Origin: Holacanthus passer
Lineage: Eukaryota > Chordata > Actinopteri > Pomacanthidae
NCBI GenBank assembly: GCA_025331565.1
Contig: JAFREQ010000009.1
Location: 3,647,501-3,711,500, forward strand
Length of the DNA: 64,000 nt
Reading direction: 5' to 3'
Part shown: positions 1 through 13,700 of the stretch, piece after piece
How positions within the stretch are numbered: position 1 is the stretch's first letter
How the letters are laid out: the number at the start of each line of letters is the position of its first letter
Translations under genes and position numbers: made by a program
Notes under the pieces: generated by a model
The model's input: only the letters and a program-made list of their open reading frames with translations
Databases searched by the model: none
Told to the model about the DNA's origin: nothing

Positions 1-1666
1 CCCCGTCTAATAACAATATGTATCTTCAAACCAGCTCGCCTCCACATATTATCCTCCTATAATTTCTGAAGAAACAGAAGGAATGAGAAAGAGAGAAATG
101 TGCTGCTGCTGGTGGTTCTGTGTTTGTTGTAAAAGGTCACTTGTAATTTTCTCTGCCAAATCAGCCTCAACAATTTCTCTGGCAGGTTTTTCCAGCATTG
201 CGCCGGAGTATGTGTGACCTTTTTAGTGGGCAGATGATAACCGTTTCCGCCGAGACAGGAATAGAAAACAAAATGACCTGTTTAGAGACCAGAAAGGGCG
301 GCGTAAGCAGTTTGCAGCCTTGGCAAGCTACGCTCCTCTTTGTCGAGAGACGGGGAGAAAGTGGGGGAGCGAGGAAGTGGAGTACGAGAGAGATAGAAAC
401 AGAGATAGGGAAGAAAAATGACTATGTATTGTGATATCTGAAGGCAAACAGCGTGTTCAGAAATCTTCCCTGACCTCAGCCTCTGGCCAGTGTAGTGTGG
501 CTTTTCTTCTCTCTCGTGTGTGTGTGTATGTGTGTGTGTGTGTGTGCATCTCTGGTCCTTAGCCAGGGTAAGAGAGTGTCATAAGGCGTGCTGGGGAAGA
601 CAAGCCAACCCATGTCGGGATGATAGTGACCTTTCACCCACATCTGATCCTCCGCCATGCCCTGCCAATCGCACTGCAACCAAACTGGGCACCAAGCAAG
701 AAAATCTTGTCTAAATTCCAATTCACAGAGATCATCCCACTCAGCCCGAAACTACACCAGTAGTGCTTCTTAAACAATGGACCAGGCCTCGAAATAGCTC
801 ATGGAAATGGGACTACTGAGCGACAGAAGTTTGGATAAACGACACTCCCAGCGCTAAGAAAAGACAACTTTTACATTGTCTTGGTGCTGAATTAAAACTA
901 GGATCTCTCCTGAAATATACTTGCCTGAGGAAAAGCGCATGACAAAGTTGAGGCTGCAAAATATAAAATAATGACTACTGTATGATCTGCTATTTAAAGA
1001 GCACTATGGTTTAGCAAAAAAAAAAATTCTCACGTTCCCCGCTCGGGGCTGTGTGCTCAGACATTTTTCCTCTGCCCATTTATTTCCTCTTCACAACAAA
1101 AGCACAGACTTTAGAAATCAGGGCACGAGGGGAAGCAGTGCAGTAAATGGGTTAAAGATCTGTCTTGAGGGTTGTCAAAGTCTTCTTTAACATCAGCACA
1201 GTTGAAGGATAAAGGGTGTCAGGGGGGAGCAAACCACATCCACCCATACACTAGAACACGCTGCTGTGGAAAATGTCAGTTTTTCTAATCTGCCTTCATG
1301 ACAATTTCCCAGATACTCCCAGATGGGCTGCTTTGACAGCTCTCAGCAGGACACCAGAGTGACATCCACTGGATATTTGTTTTGGTCAAAGTTAGATGGA
1401 CACACGCCTGGGCTGGGTACCACAGCTCTTTGGGACTGTTCTCACACCATATTTCTCCACTTTAACACAGTATTTTTGTGGCGGCACCTTCAGATTGACA
1501 CTGTTTTGACATTTGAGCACATTTCTCATTTTCTTCCCCTAGACCTTTTCCTCCAACTGGGAACTGACATTTCCTGTTTTAGTTGTATTTCAAATCCTTT
1601 GTTTGGTTTGACAACACTACATTGTCTTGACCCTCTGTTGACCTTTCACCTCATTTGTGATCCTAG
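1..1666 (+). other. sema6a: Intron upstream of first visible sema6a exon
   Basis: No exon is recognised. It contains a purine-rich block at about 350-415 and a GT microsatellite at 516-546. The left part looks like unique AT-rich sequence. Confidence 0.75.
516..546. repeat. GT microsatellite
   Basis: A dinucleotide GT run interrupted once by an A. The ORFs it generates on either strand are low-complexity artefacts. Confidence 0.9.
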
Positions 1667-1757
1667 ATGGACAACCTGGAGGCTCTGGGAGAGGAGATCA
1701 GCGGGATGGCACGCTGCCCATATGACGCCAAGCACGCCAATGTTGCCCTCTTTGCTG
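1667..1757 (+). CDS. sema6a: sema6a exon: sema domain, first exon in window
   Basis: The exon is 91 nt, starting in phase 0 after acceptor tcctag and ending in phase 1 before gtaaga. It encodes MDNLEALGEEISGMARCPYD and continues to NVALFA. The initial ATG is an internal methionine, not the start codon: the human protein has sema-domain residues before the matching position, and no signal peptide precedes it. The preceding exon is not found in 1-1666. Confidence 0.93.
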
Positions 1758-4700
1758 GTAAGATTAAACCCATCTTTACATGTCAAATTAACAATTTATA
1801 TAGCTATATCTCAAGCATGTGATTAGGTTTAGGTTTAGGATTAGGTGATTAGGTCATCGCTGTGACTTTCCTACGGCTTAGCATGAGAGAAACCCTTCAC
1901 AAGTTTCTGTAAGGTGAAAATAGATGTGTGATACTACTAATACTCATTGACAATCATGAGGAAAAACCATTCAATTTTCTCCTATCTGCACTTATTAAAC
2001 ATTGGAACATATTTAAGCTAGATGGGAAAGTTGAGTCTATTTGAGCGAGGGGATTAGTTGCGGTTGCATTTAATATTGTTCTTAATACCCTGCGGTTTAT
2101 TCTAATAGCAATACTCTGACAACATGTCAAGAGAGAAAGTCAATTTGTGTTACATGAACTAGAGCCGGTTGTCGAACTCGAGGCCACATTTGCTCTACTT
2201 CAGGAATTTGCCGGGTTTTTTTTTCCCAGAGCCATCGGGAAACACATCAGCGGTATTGTGGTGACAGAAAAAAACAGAATAGTCTTTTTCCTCGCTTTTG
2301 TTGTACTTTTCTGTCACTCTCTTTGTCTGTCGTTCACTTTCTTTCAAAATGGATAAGATTAAAAATAAGTCGCAAACGGCTGGGACCAGAATGAGTCAGC
2401 TTTCCGTTGGCGGGGTGAGATTCTTCTGATGCAGCGCACCCGCAGGCTGCTAGAGACATTCAGTACCCATTCATATTTGCTGTGAACTGATTTATGGCGG
2501 TATTGATGAGCTGTCCCCGTCTGCTTAAAGCCGAGGAGGAGAGTAAACGCCTTTGCTTGACCAGTTAATGTGTAGCAGAGCTGCTTGGAAGGAGCTGGAA
2601 GCACTGAGTAATCAAGAGGGTTCCTCTGACTGCTATCCTTTCAATTATGTAGTTTGAGTTTCCACTGTGGTTATAGCCAAGGCAGGCTGAGGTCATGCTG
2701 GTGGTGGATTGTGTTTGTGAAGCATGCGTGTGTATGTGCGTGCGTGTAACTGTGGGTTTCTAAGACTATGCGCGTGTGTGTGTGTGTGAATGCAGGGCTC
2801 CGGTGTTTGTTAGTGCTTTAGAAGCATGTTTGAGAGTGAGCAATTACAAATGTGCAACATGCTTAAGTGTGTGTACAGCCTGTTTGTTGTCCATCAGAGA
2901 GTCTCCTCGGTTTGTGTGATTCATTCATTTTCCAGGTCTGAGCCATCTGCAGCGTGTTTGTGTATCCAGCCACAGTGAGCAGGAATCTCTGAGTGGCTTT
3001 ATGTGTTTTTCTTTTGACTGAACTTTACTCCCTTCAACTTTTTCCTCTTCCTCTATGGCTTTTTCCCCCCGCTTCATTCTTCTCCCCTCTCCATCTCCAT
3101 CTTTTTCTCTCGTATTGCTCTTTCCGTCCCTGCGTTCTCTCTCCAGATGGCAAGCTGTACTCGGCCACCGTAACAGACTTTCTAGCGATCGATGCGGTCA
3201 TCTATCGTAGCCTTGGAGACAGCCCGACTCTGCGCACTGTCAAACATGACTCTAAATGGCTGAAAGGTGAGTGTGCGGGGACACACACACACACACGTAC
3301 ACACACACAAACAAACAAATTCTCTATGGTTGGAAAGCACCGAGCTGACTGACAAGTTAGAAAACAAACTTGGCTTTCGACATGCATGCTTGACCATGTG
3401 TTTTTGTGATTTATGATTTGTGTGTGTCTTTGTGCCCCTGTGTAAGAATCTAGTTACGAAGAGCAGGAGCACTTATGCTAATGCCACACGCTCTGTTTGA
3501 CGCAGTACATTTCGCCAACCTGGCCCGGTACAGTTGATGTAGCCAGGAAATTGCTCTGCCCCGGGGAGAAACAAGCTCAAGTCCAGCCTGTCAAAACTCA
3601 ATAGAGAGATCCTCCTTCCCTTGCATGCAAATTGTTTCGCTGATATGATGGATGATAGATTGAGGCACTCAAGGCTCACAGTCGGTGCTTTTCTACATAA
3701 TGTGACAGATATTCTGGCTGTTTACTGTGAAATATGGTGTCAGAACTGTTTTGTCACGGGTAAAACGTCACTTTGACTCATATTTTACTTTATGTTTTTT
3801 GCCCACTGCAGAGCCCTACTTTGTCCAGGCAGTCGATTATGGGGACTTCATCTACTTCTTCTTTCGGGAAATTGCTATGGAGTACAACACAATGGGAAAG
3901 GTAAGCTCACGCCCTGTTCTTCTGCTATTGTTTGAACTCTAATCAGAGGTGACTTCCTATTTACTGGGAGAATCAGGAAGTGCCTGAGGAAACTAACAGG
4001 ATATGGGTGTATCATATGGCTAGAAGGAGGCTTTCAGGAGCTGTAAAGTAGCCAAACATTTTTCAGTAAGAGATAAACACTGGGCAGGATGTAAGACCTA
4101 AAATAGATCCAAAAAGAAAATTCTGTGGATGTCTGGAGATCCCATTTTGAAGTCTAAATATATCGCTTGAATTGAATGTCCGCATTCACCCGGCAGTGCT
4201 CCCGTTTGACCTATCGTCTCAATGTTCCCCAAGAGGATATCCGCCCAAATGTCTCAGAGAAATGAGACGGAATCGAATAAGAAACCGGCTTTCCTCATGT
4301 TTTGCACCAGAGGAGATATTTTTTCTATTAATCTCCTCAATTCAGTTTTGGACCCTGCCCTCAGTAAGTTTAATTGGATGCCAGGTGGAAGAAAAATACA
4401 TTATGGAAATGAATCGCTCAATATGTATTTTTCCAGAATAAATGAAAGGGAATACACATGAGAGAGAGAGCGAGAAAAGAGAGGGGACGAGATGAGAACA
4501 GAGCGGAGGTGACGAGAAACACAGACATAATGGATTCGCTGCCAGAAGTGACAGGCATGTGTTATCCAGAGCTTGAATACAGATCAGGCCTCTCAATCTG
4601 CTGCGTGTTTTGAAAGCTACGTCAGTCTAATTATGTACGTGGTGGTAGAACTGATCGTGCAGAGAGCAATTTAACATTTAGTGAATGATATCTCTTCATT

Positions 4701-7700
4701 ATTATAAAGTAGATTGGCCTCCCCTGACAATGTAAGCAGTCATTTGTGCTTTATTCTAAACTGATGAATCTAATATAGCTGTTTGATTTAGTTTAATGTT
4801 GGATTGTGACGTTGTTATCTGCAAAATGCACGAGGATAAATATTTCATTACACAAGTGAATTAATAAGCCTCGAGTGAGATATTTGTTTGGTGTGAGCGA
4901 TCTGTGTGTTTGTACTCGTTTAGGTGCGCGCGCGTGTGTGTGTAGCGGGTGTGCCCAGGTAACACACAGATAAACCAGTGTTCAGCTATCTTCAGAGAGA
5001 AGAAATGTTAGAAACTGAACTGATATATGTAAATCTGACATAATTCTGCATTGAACTCAACAGTCTCACCCGTTCTGTGTGATACATTTTCTGTAATCTC
5101 AATGCTGTGTAATCTCACACTGAACAGGCCCGTGCAGGTGTGTGTGTGTGACAGTGTGAGCGAAGGAGTATTTTTGAACAAGTGCTTTTGTGCATGCAGT
5201 TTTTTGGTTGTAATATATGCATGGGTGAGTGTGTGTTTACGTGTGGTTGTCTGTGGGTGTGTGTGCAGAGATCTGGTTTAAATGCATGTTCGCTCCCATT
5301 CACACTGTTTACTCTAGGTTGCAATTTCAGGTCAGGGTTAGATTTATTGCTGTTAAGTATAGTGTGACAACAACTAATTACAATACTGACTGTGTGATCT
5401 TACTGCAGAGTTGTAATTACAGCGCCGGCTCCTATTTGAAGCTGTATACTTTAAATTGTCTGTTGCCAGGTGGTGACTCTTTAACGGCATATCAAACACA
5501 TCAATTTACTCCTCTGTGTGTTTAATTTGCTATAAAGTGATGAAAGTTTGGATTAAGACACTGTGGTGTATCTCAAAGATTTCTGTCATAACAGGGCCTA
5601 CAATATCGTGGGTTCTGCTGGGAACAGCAGGTCTATTTAGCAGATGTTCTGGAGCTTTCAATCATATCACCTAATCTTTATCGTAAGTGAGAGTTTGCTC
5701 GCTTCCCATGGAAATGTTCAAACTTCCATTTTTGTCTGAGCACTTTAAGAACTTCTCATCCACGCTGGATTTAAAACCTTAGCTTTAAAGCAGCATGGAA
5801 GAAAAGGCACTAAATTGTAGTGAGATTTTTTTTCTCCAATTTTTATCCTCATAAAAATGCAGACTGCAAAATAAAAGATTTAGAGTTAAGTGTGCGTGAA
5901 AACGTCTTTATATTGGAAATTATGCTCTATTATGGGTTGCTTACAACCCATAACAACAAACTATTAGAGGCTCCTCAGATGCAAAAGGAATTATTTCATA
6001 CCCAAAAGATGACAACGTGTGAAAAAAAAACAATTGTCATCATCACTGTCATTCTAAACCAATGTCTGGCCTTAAAGGGAAACTCCACACATTTAATAGC
6101 TCAACGTCTGTTAACAGGTCCAGGGGGGTACTGCTATATATGTAAAGGAAATTGTATAAAGGCTTTTGTGACTCCAGTGGGAGCTATGTCAAATATGATG
6201 TGCATTGTGGATAACACGGGTGCTAGATTTTGACAAGGAAGAAGAATTTATGAACTATAAGAGACAATATCTTTGGTTCTGCTGCATCCATTTTGATTTT
6301 TATATTTTTCAAACTGTTGACTGACTCCGACAACGTTATAGGAGTGCAATGCTAAATGTGCGGAAATAACTGAGACTGCAGGTATGACATGTGACACAAG
6401 TGACTGTTGATGTAATACTAGCTATCCAAATGCAACCTTTTAACTGTGTGCGTCTCGGTCAGGTGGTGTTTCCTCGGGTGGCCAGAGTTTGTAAGAACGA
6501 CCGTGGCGGCTCGCCTCGCGTCCTGGAGAAGCAGTGGACCTCATTTCTCAAGTCTCGCCTGAACTGCTCCATCCCTGGCGACTCCCACTTTTACTTCAAC
6601 ATCCTGCAGGCTGTGACGGATGTCATCCACATCAACGGGAGGGACGTAGTGATGGCAACCTTCTCCACACCTTATAACAGGTAGAACAGAAAACCAAATA
6701 AGGCGCTGATGAATCAAGACACGTGTATCGAATCTCAACAGGTTCGAGGTTAGCAACAGATGAAAGTGATTTGTTGAGGTCATATATTTCAGCTATCTTC
6801 TTTTCCCTCGTCTCACATGGGTTCACGTGTCAACACTTTGCATTTATTAACGCAATCATCTTTCTCGGTTCGAAATACTTTTAAAAATGCCCTCAATTCA
6901 TCAACAGTCTGACCTTTGTTAATGTTAGTAGCGTGTGCCCCTGATGTGCCTCTTGGCGACATCTAATTCCTGAGACGACTACTGGGTCAACATTTACATC
7001 TTCTGTCAAAACCATTTTGTTGCCCTTTTGACATGCAGGTGTTTAATCTTATTTTCCCTTTTTACAATTCATATCCAGAGCTACTTTCATATTCATAGGC
7101 TGGGGGAGTTGTTATCTAAATTGAAAATTACCACAAAGCCATAGAGCTTGGCTGATAGCTCGCACATATTGTAATTTTCCATTTTATGGCTGCTTTTTAG
7201 CAGATAAGACAATTGCTTGTGACAATGCAATTGAGCATGGTTAATGGACATTAAAACCCAATGAAGCAGTGCCTCTGAAAATTTCTATAAGCGCCGGTTT
7301 TGATCCTGGCATTAATTTTCCATTTCATAGTCGGGGTGAAATTAGAAGGAGAGCATTCAGACTGTAGGCAGCGCTCGACACTTTGTGCCATTAATTGTCT
7401 GGATGTCTGGCTGAATCGCTGCCTGGCCCAGTCACTTGTTAACCAGCTGGCTTGCTCACTATCTATCTGCCTTGTTAGCAGCCTGACATAAACAGGCATA
7501 TGACTGTCTAACTTTCTGTACATATCCAAAGCAGAGGGTAATTACTGCAATTTAGCAGCTAAGCCAAGAATCAACAGCTCTCTGACCTTGCTCTCTATAA
7601 TACTGTCCTTGTTTATGCTGTCTCCCCGATGTCTACATGAGTTTTATCCATGATGCAACCGTCAGAAAATCCAGCCAGCTGAGGGAGATTTCTCTTTAAA

Positions 7701-10700
7701 AGAAATGTCTGATAAAGAATACACAATTCTTAGTTTCATTTCTAATTTCTGAGGGCAGATGCATGAAAAAAATAGAAAAGTGACTCAGCAATCTGCTATG
7801 CATTGATTCCCCACAGACGGAGAGAGGCCAGTGGCTCCATTGCTATCACAAGATGGGTGTTTTTCCCCTTAAATGAATGGCAATAAAAGATAATCTGCTG
7901 TCCATATTTCTTGCCTCACAGTGGACTTTCATGCCTTGAGGCTTTTGGGGAAACCCAGTCATGGAGCGAAGGGTTAGGGAATGTGTGTCCTCATGAGGCT
8001 TGGCAGGCACAGACGCTGTAACTCATAGACTCCTTTATTCAATAACACTACACTATATGTACTGATTTAACACAACTGACACAATAATCGATACAGAAAT
8101 GCTCCTAGAATTAGAACAATTCATCAGTTATATTAAAACTTGTGAGAAAAGTGCAGATGAAAATACATTTTTCTAATATGGCAAAACCTCGACAACATGG
8201 CACTTTGACTGTATCACCCAGTGTAAACATGCAACAGCTAAAATGAGCCACCCTCGGGGGATTTAACCCCTCTGAAAGGGGATTGTAAATCCATTTTTTC
8301 TGTCTCCTGGTGATAGTCCATACTTGGCAAGGTGTTTCTTTGATATGTTCAGCTGAGAGGATTGTTTATGTGTGTGTGTCGTGGCAGCATCCCAGGCTCT
8401 GCGGTGTGCGCCTATGACATGGCGGAGGTGGCCAACACGTTCACAGGGCGTTTCAAAGAGCAGAAATCCCCAGACTCCACCTGGACGCCTTTTCCTGAAG
8501 AGAAGGTTCCCAAGCCAAGGTACAAACGCAGTTAATTAACCACAGCACACACACACACATGCACACATGGGATTTACAGTAGAATAGTCACACATACATA
8601 CACCACATTCAGTCCCACCGTCTCTCTTTCTTCCTGTCTTTCTTCTCACTCCTGGCTCTCTCTCTCTCTCTTTTCTCACACACACACACACACACTCAGG
8701 ATGTATGTTCCTCTAATTAATATATAAGACTTGTTGAATTACAATGTCACCACATTTTTAACTCATGTCATTTTTCTACACATCCACGCCATTATTAATA
8801 AGGGGTTACACATCCTGTGTCACTTTGCGTCACACCCACATACTGCACGCGCAGACTTATTCACACATGTACCACCTCGTTTCACAGTTGCACCTCAAAC
8901 GCATTACCTCACCGCTCCCCCACACGCAGCTGCATCAAAGAAGGGCTTGGTATCAACAAATGAAGCATGAGATCATTTTACAGATGGCTGGCTAATTCCA
9001 CAAATGCACCAGCCTGATCAATCTCCCATCTATTGCTTGCTAATTAGTGCGCTAAGAGCCGCTCTCCTATCCTCCAGAAAAAAAAACAGATTTACTACAA
9101 AGATCTGGGCCACGATAATTGTTGGTACCCTGCGTGTGTGTGTTCCCATATGGCTGAGGAGGCGGTTCCTCACCAAAAGAGCCTTTACTATACTCTCTGT
9201 GCATTTATCTCCATGCATTGTGTGAATGAGTGTATATGTATGTGCGAGTTTCCTCAATTAGCATGTAATTACTTATTTATGTTCAACAAGGTCAGACGCT
9301 GAAAAGATCTGATATAGCCGCCGTTGTTTCTGCAGTGATTGATGTGATTGATTTCGTTTTTCATCCTCGGGTGCGTTCAGACCGTTTATCTGCAGGCAAA
9401 CAGACGGAGAGTTGTAACAATGCCACCTAGGTCTGGCCCTGCAGCAGACTGTTCCTCCATGTGTTAGACTCTCATACTGAATCATTTACAGGTTTTCGTA
9501 TTAAGAGATGTCTGTTTCCGTTCTGCCCTCCATATGTCCGCTGACATAAATGTAGCTACGACAAAGAAAATTCATGAAGGACTGGCTGCTTCTGCCTTTA
9601 TGTTACAGCTACAAAAGGATATGCTGGCCCTTAATTTTACAATGTCAATTTCAAGGTTAATTTAACAATAGCAGATGCTGAACTCATCTGACAAGAGGAA
9701 TTTTCCTGTACTTAATTTCAGGGCAGAAAAGTAGACCTTGAATAGTTCAAAGAGCAATTTTCAAGTATGTTTTTCACTATAGATTTCGTGCAGAGGTGCT
9801 TCGCTTTCTCTTGCAAGATTTTTTTAATAAATCCAACTTCCTTCAAATTCTGACTTTTCTCTGTACCGACATGATAGAGATGGATACAGAAGTGCACAGA
9901 ATGGCTGGAGGCGTTTTCTTCATTATTGAATTCCCTTGATTCTGCTTTTAAAAGATTATCTAAAGGAAGGTTTTCATAGGAAGATGAAAACACATTTCTC
10001 TTGAGAAGACATGTATATATTTTTGAGGGTTTGGTCGTCACATGTTGACAGTGTCAGACCTTTAGTGGCCAGCTGGCTAGTATTTCTAGGGCCTGGTGTG
10101 GATTATGTGGTGTGGCAGGGTATCAAAGAGCACGCAGTAAAGGGGTTTTACAAGCTCTCAGAGGTGAGATGCCTGCAAAGGGGATATGCTATCAAAAGCA
10201 GCTTCTCTTTTACAAGCAGCTCACCGAGCCACTGTAAAAGGATCAGATAGATAGAATGTCTCAGTGCTTTACCCTGAGTCCAGAGAAAAGAAGACATCTT
10301 GTGTCCTCTGCTCCGACCAGAGCTTCTTGGAATGAGAGTTTAGTAATTTAAGGTTGCACTCTGATTGATTTTCGGGAAGTAGAACTTTCTGTTTTCTATT
10401 GAAGCTCTGGCCTGAAAAATTGTTCATTCCCCCAACAATCAATGTAGAGGGATTTTTTTTGTGTGCTTTTCCCTCCCTCTGCTCACCATTTCTTCTCTCC
10501 ACCCATCCCTCCTCCACATCGCCTTCCCCTTCTACATTTACAGACCTGGCAACTGTGCCGGCACTCCATCCATGGAGAGGTACAAGGTATCCAATGAGTT
10601 CCCAGACGACACACTCAACTTCATCAAGATGCATCCTCTGATGGACGAGGCCGTGCCCTCCATTGCTAACAGGCCCTGGTTCCTCAAGACCATGGTCCGG

Positions 10701-13700
10701 TAAGTGTTACACACTCCAAAGGCCGTCCTCATCAGAGGTCTATGAGCCTCTTCAGCCCAGGACAATAATTACGTGAAGTGCTGCTCTGAGAGTGAAGCTC
10801 ATTTAAACGCAGTAGTACTCCACCACAAACCAGCCGCTGACCTATTTTCGCTCTACTAGAGGAAACACAGATCTACACCATGCTATCGCTCTCCCAGAGT
10901 GACCGCGTATGATGTGAGGAAGTAAACAGTTTGACTTCTCAGTGATAGGCTTAGGAAGTCCTCATACAAACAGATTTCATATTTACACTTGGAAGCCCTT
11001 ATTAAGAGGATGATTCCAGCTATGTTTAGTCTTTGTGGCAAAGTGCTTGTTTAAATCCTCCGAGGATATTTCAAAGAGGGGACACTGGAGTAAAAAGTAT
11101 TCTTTTTTGTTCTGTGGCTGGTTTCTCTCCTGAGTTGCTGGAGTTGAGCCCATTTCCCAGAAGCCAGAGCACTGTGGCTGATGCCGTTTGATCATAAAGG
11201 TCTGTCTGGCTTTTAGCTAAACCACACACACACGCATTTCAGCCTGCCTCTGGGGGAATACGACAGTACACCGCCATCCCATCAGCAAGGCAAAAGTAGC
11301 TGACAGAGCATTTGGTTAAAAAATCAAAAAAATAAAAAAATCTACTTTTTAATTTGAACCTTGTTCTGAAAAGCAGCTGCTTGAGATTTAAGGTTAGAAG
11401 CGCTTGCCAGACCCTTGTCAAGCCTCGGTGGTAGTAAAATCACTTTAAAGATGAGCCACATAAAGAATTCTTCATAGGTGTTACAAATTATTTGCATCAT
11501 ATCACGTCTTGCTGCTACTTTGCTGAGCTCTGACCTACATACTGTTCTTCCTGAACAGCTTTCATCATGGTTATCTCCACAACTCTCTCTGTTCATTAGT
11601 GCACTATATCACAGAACCATATTATGAATAGCACAGTGTCTCTGTCTTTACATAATCAGCAATCAGACTATTGTATTTTATTTGAAATGACACCACAGTG
11701 AGCAGAGCCTTGCATGCAAGTCAGAGACAGTAGTTAAAAGCATTATGTAAGCTCAAAAAGCATCATGAATGCATATGGGCTGGAAGAAGAGTGAGGCCTT
11801 TTATGATATCAGCCGCAGACCCGATGTGGAAAACTATTCCTGAGCTGAAGTCAACTGGAAATAAGATCAGTAATAGTGTCATGACTGGTGTGAGCAGGAC
11901 AACAGGAGTAGGACCCAAATGCGGACGATGGAGGCAGAGCTGGTGCAGATCAATGATTTATGAACAGAAAAAAACACAGATACAAAGCTCACAGGCATGA
12001 GGCGGGCAGGCAGGTACAGATGACAGGGTTTCAGGAAACAGGTCTGAAGGTAACAACAGAGCAACATTGCAACTTTGACAAGCTGACTGGAACAAAAGAA
12101 ATGGATTGGTATATGTAGAAAGTGAGGCAACTGTAGAGCAGATGAGGGAAGTGGGAACAGGTGTGAAGATGGGTGTGCAGTCAGATGATGGGGAAAGGAG
12201 GCAAAGTCCAAGGGCACCTGGTGGATGCAAGGAAAAGGCCAACGAAGGGGCCTGGGGAAACAGAAATTTGGCTGGAGAGGAGGGACAGCGGGACAGACTG
12301 TGACAAATAGGGTTTGATCCTTGGATCCAGCCTGAAGAGGACACGCCAATATCCAGCAAGAGCTTTTTGCTGCAAATGTGAAAAAGCTTTTCTGTCCTGA
12401 GACTTGCTGTGCTGTGGCAAGGACCTCAGCTGGCTGGGCACGATGAATCAAATGAAGGGGGAAGACGCTCTGAAGAATCCCCCTCTCGAGATTTTCATTA
12501 TCCTGAATAGGAAAGACGCTGAATGTCTTAGTCCTTGAGATTGTATTATTTCGCTCAGATCAAATCCCATTGACACAGTCCTTGGAGCTTGTGTTATGCT
12601 TGAATAGATCACAACCACATTGGACCTTCAGATTGCTGTTATTGTTGATTGGATAAAGCCACTGACACAGAGCGTTTTAAGAGATATTTAAAGAAAACAG
12701 ACAGGGAGATGGGATAAGAGGATGCGGCCTTGTGTTTTTTTATGGGCTAATAGTGTAAACTGTACTCTCTAGTAAGGTTAAATTTATCACCACATCAGAA
12801 ATAAATTCTTTTCACCCATTTTCACATAGAGAACACTCAGTAAACCATTAATGAGGGTAAAAGTGGACTTCCTAGATTCACGGATAAGCGCTTATCTTTA
12901 ATCTTTAAATCCCATCTCCTTCAATTAAAAAATCATGAAAATAAGCATTTGCATAATTCACTCTGATGTGAAGATATGTACCTTTTTGATAGCTTTAAGA
13001 GTTTCTTGGCCCTGAAACTAATTGAAAGATAGATGCTGGCATCTGTGATGCAATGAAATCAGATGGTACAAGAAAATAACCTTCACAGGTACTTTTTTTA
13101 AAAACCTGTTCTTGTTATTTGATCCGTCTGAATTTTCTCCTTCTAACGCCCACAAGCACAAACACAATGGGGCACCGATCCAAAGCACACTGACTGGCAG
13201 GTGTCTAATTTGCTAACTTGAATCTGCTTGGTATGTTATTTTTACAGATAATGAAATGAAAATTGATTTTTATGGACCTCTGCCCAGTGATGAGCCAAAC
13301 TGTATGATCAGCTGCTGTGAACTGGAGAAGAAAGTAGACTGCTGTTTGTTGTTTGAGAAACTTTTGTGTAATGTTCTTCTTTTAGGAATCACCTGACATG
13401 CCCTTTGGCAATCTGATTGAGTTTCTAATTAAATAACTATCAAATAATGAGATAATTAAGACTTTGCAACCTTCCCTGCTGTTCCTTTATCTCTTTTAGG
13501 CAGATTGATGGAAGGCACATCAATTGATTGATTGATTATTTGGGAACTTGTATTCACCTATTTTTTTCCTAGTTGCTAGTATCTCTTTTTATCAATGCAA
13601 ATTTAATCTTACAAGTTATTGAATGTGCTCCAGTAGAAAGCGCACTGTACTGGGAAAGAGTTCAAAACATTTACATTGAATCCCTGCTGGTGTTTTTCAT

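Noticed and set aside
11879..12451. 190-codon minus-strand frame
   Set aside because: It falls in a probable non-autonomous repeat and is Ser/Pro/Leu-rich with no domain.
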